Below the pieces are notes generated by a model. The model was given only the letters and a program-made list of their open reading frames with translations. It ran no database searches and had not been told where the DNA came from. Both the position numbers and the translations under genes were made by a program. Shown here piece after piece: positions 22,790-32,390 of a stretch of DNA of 64,000 nt; the stretch's first letter is position 1; the number at the start of each line of letters is the position of its first letter. The stretch comes from Heterodera schachtii (lineage: Eukaryota; Nematoda; Chromadorea; Rhabditida; Heteroderidae), in contig SIJG01000012.1 in NCBI GenBank assembly GCA_023374025.1, positions 964,492 to 1,028,491 on the forward strand, read 5' to 3'.

Positions 22790-24745
22790 GACCAAAAATA
22801 AAGCGAGACCAAAAACAAAATGCGAGAAAAGGAGACGAGACAAAATGCGAGAACGAACAGCCGAAAAGGTTGAGAAGCGAGACAAAAAACAAAATGCGAG
22901 AAAAGGAGACGAGACAAAATGCGAGAACGAACAGCAGAAAAAGATTGAGAAGCGAGACCAAAAACAAAATGAGAGAAAAGGTGACGAGAAAAAATGCGAG
23001 AACGAACAGCCGAAAAGGTTGAGAAGCGAGACCAAAAACAAAATGCGAGAAAAGGAGACGAGACAAAATGCGAGAACGAACAGCCGAAAAAGGTTGAGAA
23101 GCGAGACCAAAAACAAAATGCCAGAAAAGGAGACGAGACAAATGCGAGAACGAACAGCCGAAAAAGGTTGAGAAGCGAGACCAAAAACAAAATGCGAGAA
23201 AAGGAGACGAGACAAAAATGCGAGAACGGACAGCCGAAAAGGTTGAGAAGCGAGACCAAAAACAAAATGCGAGAAAAGGAGACGAGACAAAATGCGAGAA
23301 CGAACAGCAGAAAAAGGTTGAGAAGCGAGACCAAAAACAAAATGAGAGAAAAGGAGACGAGACAAAATGCGAGAACGAACAGCCGAAAAGGTTGAGAAGC
23401 GAGACCAAAAACAAAATGCGAGAAAAGGAGACGAGACAAAATGCGAGAACGAACAGCCGAAAAGGTTGAGAAGCGAGACCAAAACAAAATGCAGAGAAAG
23501 GAGACGAGACAAAATGCGAGAACGAACAGCCGAAAAGGTTGAGAAGCGAGACCAAAAACAAAATGCGAGAAAAGGAGACGAGACAAAATGCGAGAACGAA
23601 CAGCCGAAAAGGTTGAGAAGCGAGACCAAAAACAAAATGCGAGAAAAGGAGACGAGACAAAATGCGAGAACGAACAGCCGAAAAAAGGTTGAGAAGCGAG
23701 ACCAAAAACAAATGCGAGAAAAGGAGACGAGACAAAATGCGAGAACGAACAGCCGAAAAAGGTTGAGAAGCGAGACCAAAAACAAAATGCCGAGAAAAGG
23801 AGACGAGACAAAATGCGAGACGAACAGCCGAAAAGGTTGAGAAGCGAGACCAAAAACAAAATGCCAGAAAAGGAGACGAGACAAAATGCGAGAACGAACA
23901 GCCGAAAAAAGGTGCGAAGCGAGACCAAAAACAAAATGCGAGAAAAGGAGACGAGACAAAATGCGAGAACGAACAGCCGAAAAAGGTTGAGAAGCGAGAC
24001 CAAAAACAAAATGAGAGAAAAGGTGACGAGAAAAAATGCGAGAACGAACAGCCGAAAGGTTGAGAAGCGAGACCAAAAACAAAATGCGAGAAAAGGAGAC
24101 GAGACAAAATGCGAGAACGAACAGCCGAAAAGGTTGAGAAGCGAGACCAAAAACAAAATGAGAGAAAAGGTGACGAGAAAAAATGCGAGAACGAACAGCC
24201 GAAAAGGTTGAGAAGCGAGACCAAAAACAAAATGCGAGAAAAGGAGACGAGACAAAATGCGAGAACGAACAGCCGAAAAAGGTTGAGAAGCGAGACCAAA
24301 AACAAAATGCCAGAAAAGGAGACGAGACAAAATGCGAGAACGAACAGCCGAAAAGGTTGAGAAGCGAGACCAAAAACAAAATGCGAGAAAAGGAGACGAG
24401 ACAAAATGCGAGAACGAACAGCCGAAAAAGGTTGAGAAGCGAGACCAAAACAAAATGCGAGAAAAGGAGACGAGACAAAATGCGAGAACGAACAGCCGAA
24501 AAAGGTTGAGAAGCGAGACCAAAAACAAAATGCCAGAAAAGGAGACGAGACAAAATGCGAGAACGAACAGCCGAAAAGGTTGAGAAGCGAGACCAAAAAC
24601 AAAATGCGAGAAAAGGAGACGAGACAAAATGCGAGAACGAACAGCCGAAAAAGGTTGAGAAGCGAGACCAAAAACAAAATGCCAGAAAAGGAGACGAGAC
24701 AAAATGCGAGAACGAACAGCCGAAAAAAGGTGCGAAGCGAGACGA
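22790..24745 (+). repeat. 74-bp satellite array, about 26 units, in receptor A intron 3
   Basis: Unit reads GAGAAGCGAGACCAAAAACA, then AAATGCGAGAAAAGGAGACG, then AGACAAAATGCGAGAACGAA, then CAGCCGAAAAGGTT. The plus strand is almost all purine with a few C and T. Some units carry GAGAGAAAAGGTGACGAGAA or GCCAGAAAAG variants. Because 74 is not a multiple of 3 and the minus strand lacks stops in every frame, three false minus-strand frames of about 700 codons appear. The array lies wholly between exons 3 and 4. Confidence 0.95.
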
Positions 24746-25054
24746 AATGTCCCTGGCACTGATCAAAGATCAAATTAGTCAATTCAACCCATCTCATCCA
24801 ATACCACCAATTTATCTATAGTAGACCCAATCTTAAAGAAATGCCAGATTAGAAATGGGCAAATTGGGCCTATGATTAGTTGGGTTGACCCAAAACGTCA
24901 AAAATATCCCCTGTTATAGAGTTAGTGATGCAATTTTTAGGTTTTTAAAAATCACTAGCTTTGAAATGCTGATTTCTTTTTTGTTCATTCCAATTAATCG
25001 TTCATTAGTGCGCATTTATGTATCAGATAAGTGTACTCAATAAAAATATATAGA

Positions 25055-25200
25055 AAAATCACATGGAAGAGAATTAGGTACATAATTAAAATTGTGAGAA
25101 TTTTGCGTATAATTAAATGAAAATATTGAAAAATCACACGGAAGAGAATTAGGTACATAATTAAAATTGTGAGAATTTTGCGCATAAATAAATGAAAATT
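25055..25200. repeat. Two-unit tandem repeat near exon 4 of receptor A
   Basis: Two copies of a roughly 75-bp unit containing GAGAATTAGGTACATAATTA and GTGAGAATTTTGCG. The same pair exists in B (about 40990-41140). C has a single copy (about 47360-47430), suggesting duplication in the A/B ancestor. Confidence 0.7.
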
Positions 25201-25896
25201 AATTTTTTAATTTTTTTAATCAAGAAAAACCATCTCGTCATTGTGACAATATGCTTCGCAATATGTCTTGACTTTTTCCCCGCATTTCTCAGCATCGGCT
25301 TCAATATTGTAAGCCATTTCGGTCAAATTATTAAAATTGAAATATGAACTAAATATTCAATAAAAATGAAAAATAAAAATTTTTCATCAAATTTATGTAA
25401 TTTCTTAATAAATTTGATCCTAAATTTTCCCCAATTTTCTTATATTTTTGCCATATCAAAATATTCAAAATTTTTGTGAAAATGACTAAAATTTCCCGTT
25501 TTTCCTGGAACAAAAAAAAAAAAGAATTTTTTTTTCGGACATTTATAGTTCGGCTCGGGCTTGATCTCAAACGTGGCATCCACCAGCACGGTGTTGGACT
25601 CGCTGTGCTGTGCCATTTATTTCTCGCTTGTGTTTGTGCCACCCGGCTGGCTGAAACGGCGTGCCAATGCCAATGATGCCAATGCCATTGGTGGCACAAC
25701 AAATTTGCAACCGCAACAACAACAACAACATTCGCAACTGCAACCGCAACAACGCACTAATCGAATTGCTTCAACTGTTAGCATGATGAACCCAATTGTT
25801 GTGCCAGCATTGAATCGTCATCCGCGGATTAGCAGATACAGTGATGGAATGATACAAATTGGTACGGTATCGGCAACAGTTCGTCATGGAAGATAA

Positions 25897-26941
25897 GGGG
25901 AGGGGCTACGGTGAACACAGAAAGCAACAGCAATTGGGACGATTGATCAAAATTTATTTTTTTTGATATCATTTATTTGTAGACATTTTTCCCAATTTTG
26001 GATTCATGGATTCTTCGTTGAAATAAATGGATTTAATTTTATTAATTTTAAATATTTTGAATTTTTTTTTAAAATTTATACTGTATATTATATAAACTGT
26101 GGCGGTAAACCTATTTTCTTTTACAATTTTTCTGTCTTATTTTTCTTTGATTTTCATTTTTTAAAATTTCTACAGTATAATAATAAATTAAAATTTATAC
26201 AGTATAATAATAAACCATAGCAATAAAGAAGGCAATTTAATACAAGAAACATTTTTAAAAAATATTTTATTTGTTATTTTTCTGTCTTTTTATTATTTTA
26301 ATTTTTTTTATTTTCTATTATTATGTTACAATTTTGTCAAATCACTTTTGATTATTATTTTTGGTTTTATGACTTGTACGGTGTTTTTTTTTTTGAAAGA
26401 TTTCCTTTTTTACCCTTATTTTTTAGCGCCATTTTTTTTTGTATTTACTATTCATTTCGGCGCCGCGTTTGATCAAATTCTCGTTCAAATTTTCACTTCT
26501 GCTTGAAAATTTTTGCATTATTTTAATGACAAAATTTTTCATTCAAAATCTCGAAAATTTCACTGTTGCCCACTTAGAAAAAATTGAATTTTTTTAAACC
26601 TTGCCCATTAAAAATGGTTTTTCTTTTAAGAAATTAGCTTTTCTCTATTAAAAAATTACTATCTCTGAACTTTTTGAATTTCATTCCTTGACACCTTTAC
26701 ATTAAATTTTGTCAAAAACCTGACGAAAAAATTTATTTTCAATCAAATTTAATATGCTTTTCAAAAATTAATTATGCAAAAACAAATTAAATTTACTTAT
26801 GTGGTGAGATTGACATAAATACATCTGCCATTAATAATAATAATAAATTTAGCCGAAATGCTTAATATGTATAAAAAGTCAGTTTCGCATTTTTTGTGTT
26901 TGACAAAAATGTCATATTCTCATGGCATTTTACGTTGTGTG
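25897..26941. other. 3' flank of receptor A with spacer block
   Basis: AT-rich 3' region with repeated AAATTTATACAGTATAATAA words near 26160-26215, then the second copy of the spacer block from about 26350. No gene is seen. Confidence 0.5.
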
Positions 26942-27199
26942 TGTAAGGCGTAAATGGGCTCAGCCAATAGCGGGGAGGGACCGCCCCGTTGGGATCCCGC
27001 CCAAGAGCCCCCTTATAAGCTCGGGATTTCCTTCCCAGAGGGATCACAACATCTCAGTCGCGACTTATCAGCCATTCATCCTATTCAATTCCCCATCCAT
27101 CGATCTCGTCCCCCTTCTCCAGCCCAGGGAGAGCTCAGCGCGCGGGCTACGGCCCGGGATGGACAAGAGGGGATCCGTGGGACTGGCACAACTCTAACT
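26942..27199 (+). repeat. 5' LTR
   Basis: Starts TGTAAGGCGTAAATGGGCTC and ends CACAACTCTAACT. The same block occurs at 42876-43125 and 44893-45149; the last follows a polypurine tract, which fixes the left edge. Contains a TATA-like TTATAAG near 27013. The 3' edge is uncertain by 1 base. It does not end in the usual CA. Confidence 0.88.
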
Positions 27200-27222
27200 G
27201 GTAGCACCGGATGGTTCTGACC
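27199..27222 (+). promoter_or_regulatory. Primer-binding site
   Basis: Directly after the LTR is TGGTAGCACCGGATGG. TGG at the LTR edge is the usual match to a tRNA CCA end. The implied tRNA 3' end would be CCATCCGGTGCTACCA; I could not assign the tRNA. The same site is kept at about 43125 in the deleted copy. Confidence 0.7.
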
Positions 27223-27299
27223 AAATCCTGGGCCCAAGGATTTGGTTCAGGAGTGGAATTGAATGGGTGCTGATCACCCCGGGGAGGGCTTTGGCCCTG

Positions 27300-27720
27300 A
27301 GCTCAATATTCCGGCCGATGCCGGCCAACAAACACTAAAAAAAAAAAAAAAAGAGAGGTGTTGGCTAATGCCGGCCAATGGAAAATGAATTTCGGCCGAT
27401 GCCGGAAAATGAAAAATGCCGATGCCGGCTGAAAAGAAAATAAATTTTAGCCGATGCCGGCCATGAAAAAAAAGAGAAAAAATGCCGATGCCGGCTGAAA
27501 AGAAAATGAAAAATGCCGATGCCGGCCATGAAAAAAAAAGAAATGAACGAATTCCGGCTAAAAGAAAATGAATTGTGGCCGATGCCGGCCAACGGAAAAT
27601 CAATTCCGGCCGAAGCCGGCAATGAAAAAGAAGGCTGATGCCGGCAAATAAAAAAGAGAATGCTGATGCCGGCAAATGAAAGGAAAAATGCCGATGCCGT
27701 TCGATGAAAAAAAAAAAAAG
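27300..27720 (+). repeat. GCCGATGCCGGC repeats in the retroelement leader
   Basis: About a dozen or more interspersed copies of CCGATGCCGGC, separated by A-rich stretches such as CAATGAAAAA. Related repeats sit at the same place in the deleted copy (about 43235-43660) with a different unit order. Each GCCGGC core is palindromic and could form RNA stems in the leader. Confidence 0.85.
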
Positions 27721-30700
27721 GGAAATTCTGACCGATGGCGGCCAATGACAAAGGCCAATTTAAAAACCCCGGTGAGGGCCAAGGCCTTAAACAATAAATA
27801 CCGGAGGCTAAGAAAGTGCAAAAAGTGCCTATGTTGGCCAATAATGAAAATGCTTTGGCCGAAAAAAAAAGAAAAATGGCCAATGGAAAAAGGGAATTAA
27901 AGGCCAAAGAAAATCTGGCCACAAAAAAAAAAAAAAAAAAAGAGAGAGAAAAGAGGCCGGAAAAAAATGCGCAATGGCCACAATTGGGGGCTAAGGCCTC
28001 AAATTATTGAAATGTAATTGAAAATAGGCCGCGTGAAGTTTTATCAAAGCCAAAATGGCACATTTCAGTGATTAAAAAAGGGGGATTTTAAAATGGACAA
28101 AAAGAAAAAGGGAATTATGCCTAAAATGGCACGTTTTCAGCACATTTTTGAAAACGGCACAAAAAGGAAAATGCCATCAAATTAATTAACTCTATCAAAA
28201 ATATATAGAGAGAGAAGAGAGAAAAACAATTTTGGACAAAAAGTGCCACAAAAAAAAAAAGAGAGAAACAAAATTGGCAAAGATGAAAAATAAAATAAAT
28301 GTAAATTGGCAATTAAAGAAATGATGGGCCAAGGCCTAAAATATATTATATTCGGTGCGCAATTAATAGTCAATTTTAATAGGATAGAAAATAATGAAAA
28401 TCAATTACCAATTTAATTTTGGGAGGCCTCAAATTTTAATCTTCAATTACTGTGTTGCTTAGGGAGGGGATACTGTACCCACTGTCCTTTGCCCCCACCC
28501 CCCCACCATTTTACGGCTGTTGAGTTGGCCGTTCCCACCAGCGGGCGTTACACATTAGCATTCCGTGCACAATTCAAATTGTGCACCGGAGGGGCGCTCA
28601 TTTTTGCCCTCCATTTCCTCTCAGTTGCTGTGAGACGCTGATTTTATCGGCGTCATTCTCACCGCAATGTTCAGCGGCCACTGTGTTGGCCGCTGCTAAT
28701 GTGCGAAGGGGGAGTGGCCGGAGGGCCGTTCAGTGCAGCACCCCCCCACATTTGCACATCCTGGCCGTCCCCCATCTCATTTATGCAACATTTCTCCTGT
28801 GAAGCGACGCCACCATTTTCAACGCTATTTGCCCATCCCATTTAATTTATGCATTTTTGCGTTTTATGATTTAAAATATTTTTAAATATTTATGTTTTAT
28901 ATTTTTAAATATTTTTGCACCAAAAATAATTAATTAATTTAAAAATGATCACAAAAGTGCTGATCAAACACTTAGAAATTTTGGGTTATGGCCCAGTTTG
29001 AAAATTACTTTCCCCAAATTTCTGATCAGTTTTGCCCATTACCAATAATTCAATTTCAATTTGCCCATTGATTTAAATGCCCTTCCTTAAATGGGCTATG
29101 GCCTAAAATATATTAATTGTGCATTCATTTTTCCCAATTTAATTTCATGCATTTTTTTTTGATCAGAAACATTGCGTTTTCCCATTTCTGATCACTATTT
29201 TCATTTTGTTTTCAATTTGATTTTCCACCCCAATTTGGCAATTCTCAAAAATAATTACTCAAAAATGGGTCAGGGTCCAAATCAAACGGCCTTATTTATT
29301 TATTTTTTTTCCCAATCGAAATTCTGATCACCATTTTGTTTTGTCTTTCCCGTTTGGGTTTTCCACATCAATTTGGCAATTATCCAAAATTCTAAATAAA
29401 ATTGGGTCAGGGCCCAAATCAAATGGCATCATTATTTTTTTTTTCTCTTTCTTTTTCCCCAATCGAATTTCTAATCACTTATACCGTAATCGCTTATACC
29501 GTATCCCTTATTTCTAATGATAATCTGATAATTATGGTTCAATCGATTTCCAATTTTATTTGACTTATTTTAATTCGTTTTGTGTGTATTACAAATTCAA
29601 TATTTATTTGCGTAATTACATAATTTAAATTTAAAATTACATTTCCCAATTGGGCTTAGGCCCTAAATCAAATATTTTTCGTTAAATTTAATTTCCATTT
29701 GTTTTTCTCCCATTGCTTATTGCCGGTTTTTATTTTCAATGCGCTTTTTCTGGTTTGATCAGCCGATTTGGCATTTACCCCCAAAAATTTTTTCGCTCTT
29801 TGGCCGACACCTAAATTAATTAGCAATTAATTTTGATTTAATTTATGCATTTGTTTTCCCATTGATATTGAATTTGGTCATTGCCATGCATTTTTTTTTG
29901 GCATGCTTTGTTGACCACCTTTTCCCTACATTTCTTTTTGCATTTCTTTTATGCCGATCCCATAAAGGCTATATTAATTGCTTATTACAAATGCTGATAA
30001 AAGTAAAGTAGTTAACCCCGTTATCGAGCATGATCAAAGGCTGGGTCAAGGCCCAAAAGATATGTTGGCATAAATTAATACAACATATTAATTAATTAAT
30101 TAATTAATCGATCAATAATTGATCTGGTGAATCAAAATAAAAGTATTATTAATTATAATTCAAATAATTATGGTAAACCACCAAAGCGGACCATGGTCCG
30201 AATTATTACAGTAATCCATTATGCTCATGCTATTTCTACAGTATTGCGTTGCGTCTACAGTATCTATACTTTTATGATACTGTAGCATTTAAATAATACT
30301 AACAAAATAAATAATAATGATAATAATCAAAACAATAAATAAACAAAATAAATAAATAAAAAGAATAACAATAAAAATAAAAAGAATACGAAGTGTAAAG
30401 TACAACAATTTTCTCACAATCCCGTGTCTTCTCCGACATTCTCTAACGGTTTACAATCGGTGACCGATGACTTTTGTAACTTTGTACACTAATGCTTACT
30501 GTAATCATCAGTCGTTTCCCACGCTAATGCATTTCCGATCGCAATTGCTTATGTTATTAACGCAAATGCTTTCTCATACATTAAACACACTAACACATCT
30601 GATTTTCCGAACATTCTTGTCGTTCGTTTTCTCATTCATTTATAAGCCGAGTCCATTCAATCAAAGGCATCATTCATCATTTATTTTGTGAATTGCCATT

Positions 30701-30779
30701 TATCTTTTGCATTGACTATTGTGTCTTCAATCAAATACACATTGTTTAATTAGTCTTTCACTTTCACAAATTAATCATA
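27721..30779 (+). other. Long retroelement leader
   Basis: Long 5' leader with no convincing ORF. It is A-rich on the plus strand to about 28330, then AT-rich. A degenerate motif of the type TGGGTCAAGGCCCAAA recurs (near 27985, 28325, 28985, 29090, 29270, 29405, 29655 and 30040, with one more inside gag near 30935). A CA/TTAA-rich stretch lies at 30070-30120 and A/T-rich simple sequence at 30290-30400. The gag start is preceded by a pyrimidine-rich region. Confidence 0.6.
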
Positions 30780-32390
30780 ATGTACTCATTCATTTTCTAT
30801 TACTCACTATCATCATTAAGCTATTCCAAGTACCAAATCAATCCCAAATCCGTTCCAATTGTCTTTTCCTCTCATTGTTTGTTGCCCACACCTATGACCT
30901 CAGGGTCAACTGGTGCGATTGGAGAAAGTGGTTGGGTCATGGCCCAAAATCATAATGATGATGAAATGGTAGCAGTGCGGGTGGTAAATAAGAATGTATT
31001 CAATGGAAAGACTTCGGGTTCCGTCCGTTTTGAGGACGTTGACAAAGTCTTAGGTGAGATAGTCCGCCTAGAGGAAGGCATAAATCGGGTTCTTCGGCAT
31101 GTCAATCGCAAAGCCAACCGTGCTTTGAGCAACATTAGTCAATTATCTGGTGAAGTTAATACTGGATTTAGGACTCTCACAACTCAAATTGAGACATGTG
31201 CTGAAAGGGTTGACACGGTAGCGCAAGCCTATCCTGTAAATCGTCAACGGAGGGACTCGTCCCTGGATTCAAATGATAGCGATGATATTCCAGCTCCGAA
31301 CAACCAAGCTGAGAACGAGGATGGTTTGGATGATGGCCACAACATTGCTGATCAAACTCTTCAATGGGATGAAACACCTTTTCAACGTGTAAACACGCTC
31401 ACTGATGGTCCTCCAATCCCGCTGGAAGTCTACAGGGATGATTGTGTCATCACATATGACAGGTGGGCCAAACGTTTTCGTGAACACATGGAAGCCTATG
31501 GTCGGAAGTTGGATGAAAAAGAAAAGTTGGCCAGGTTGGTCATTTATTTGGATGGGATACCAAAGCGGTTGATCGAAAAGATGGAAGATGCAAAGAAAAC
31601 GACGATTGGTATGGCCTTAACGAATCTTCGTGCTGAACTGGATTCGCCGCAGAGCAAGAGTTTATCAAGACAAGCCCTGCTAGCATGCCGTCAATCTGAT
31701 GGAGAGTCGGTAAAGGATTTCTTAAATCGGTTCATTCCTCTTGCAGAAGCAGCAGTTGCTGGTGTCAGTGATGCTGATCAAAAGGAAGCACAATTGAGAG
31801 AAATGTTGCTGGATCGGTTAAGGCCGAATATTTCACTGGTCATGAAAATGTTGGACCTCTCGCGTGACAAGCAATTTGAACAGCTGTGCTGGGAAGCTCG
31901 TGAAGTCGAGATTATGATGTCAGCTCAATCAAGTGGCATGCCATTTCTGCAGAATGAAAGAGTTATTCATGCCGTTGAACAAGAGTCAACGCAGAATCCA
32001 TCAACACCAAGCGGTAGGTTCCAAACCTTGACTCCAACCAGACAGGACAGATTCTCGTCCAACAATTATGAGCCAAACCGAAGAAGGAATCAAACTCCAG
32101 GGCCACAACAACGCTTTAGGCAGAATTTCGACAATCGAAACCAGCAGAGCCAATATAGAAATCAACGCCCGCCAAATGACAGGAGATGGAACAATCGTCC
32201 GGTTTGCAATTATTGTAAGAAAGTTGGACATGTTGCTAATGCTTGCCGTACCAGACTTGCCGACTTTCAAAACAATCAGCGGCCTCAATCTTTTAATCAA
32301 CGTGCCAAATCGGACAGATGGTCGACGACTCCTTTTGCTTCTGGTGCCAATGCCTGTCCATCAGGATCAAACATTGTCGCTGCTTCATGA
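30780..32390 (+). CDS. Gag polyprotein of the LTR element
   Basis: Open frame of 536 codons. A Gag-like helical domain lies around residues 215-390, beginning near a Tyr-Asp-Arg-Trp and containing LARLVIYLDGIPKRL and a later RLRPNIS. The C-terminal third is Gln/Asn/Arg-rich, as in nucleocapsid regions. A CCHC zinc knuckle, CNYCKKVGHVANAC, is at 32205-32246. Function inferred: particle assembly and RNA binding. The true start may be the ATG at 30894 or 30939, because the first 38 residues look non-conserved and hydrophobic. The frame overlaps the next ORF by up to 323 nt, one base out of frame. Confidence 0.88.
   Translation: MYSFIFYYSLSSLSYSKYQINPKSVPIVFSSHCLLPTPMTSGSTGAIGESGWVMAQNHNDDEMVAVRVVNKNVFNGKTSGSVRFEDVDKVLGEIVRLEEGINRVLRHVNRKANRALSNISQLSGEVNTGFRTLTTQIETCAERVDTVAQAYPVNRQRRDSSLDSNDSDDIPAPNNQAENEDGLDDGHNIADQTLQWDETPFQRVNTLTDGPPIPLEVYRDDCVITYDRWAKRFREHMEAYGRKLDEKEKLARLVIYLDGIPKRLIEKMEDAKKTTIGMALTNLRAELDSPQSKSLSRQALLACRQSDGESVKDFLNRFIPLAEAAVAGVSDADQKEAQLREMLLDRLRPNISLVMKMLDLSRDKQFEQLCWEAREVEIMMSAQSSGMPFLQNERVIHAVEQESTQNPSTPSGRFQTLTPTRQDRFSSNNYEPNRRRNQTPGPQQRFRQNFDNRNQQSQYRNQRPPNDRRWNNRPVCNYCKKVGHVANACRTRLADFQNNQRPQSFNQRAKSDRWSTTPFASGANACPSGSNIVAAS

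Larger units (their letters stand above)
21287..25896 (+). pseudogene. 7TM receptor paralogue A with two frame breaks
   Basis: Exons correspond one-to-one with intact copy B: exon 1 from 21287 to about 21596 or 21602, then 21977-22232, 22562-22726, 25225-25308, 25549-25896. Compared with B and C there is one extra A at 21401/21402, which shifts exon 1 before the end of TM1, and one extra T near 22716 at the end of exon 3. Exons 2, 4 and 5 are open and carry LERCF, ELPLNIT and VPPGW. The exon 2 donor reads GATT|GTTGGA instead of the GTAGGC seen in B. The 74-bp satellite fills intron 3. It may be a real pseudogene, or a functional gene with two assembly errors; the otherwise clean exons favour recent damage or error. 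Confidence 0.75.
18690..28548 (+). repeat. Segmental duplication, copy 1
   Basis: This stretch reappears in the same orientation at 35092-44516. It contains exon 5 of receptor paralogue 1, a MITE, a spacer block, receptor A, a second spacer block and the 5' end of an LTR element. The two copies are near-identical by eye, differing by scattered substitutions and many single-base indels. Confidence 0.9.

Noticed and set aside
22790..24745. Regular array resembling a CRISPR
   Set aside because: Units are contiguous and repeat in full with no unique spacers; the context is eukaryotic introns.
22558..24797. Minus-strand open frames of 683-733 codons
   Set aside because: All three minus frames are open because the 74-bp unit has no minus-strand stop; the text is a repeated artefact.
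28581..28802. 73-codon frame in the retroelement leader
   Set aside because: Cys/Ser-rich with no domain, and absent from the deleted copy; judged chance.
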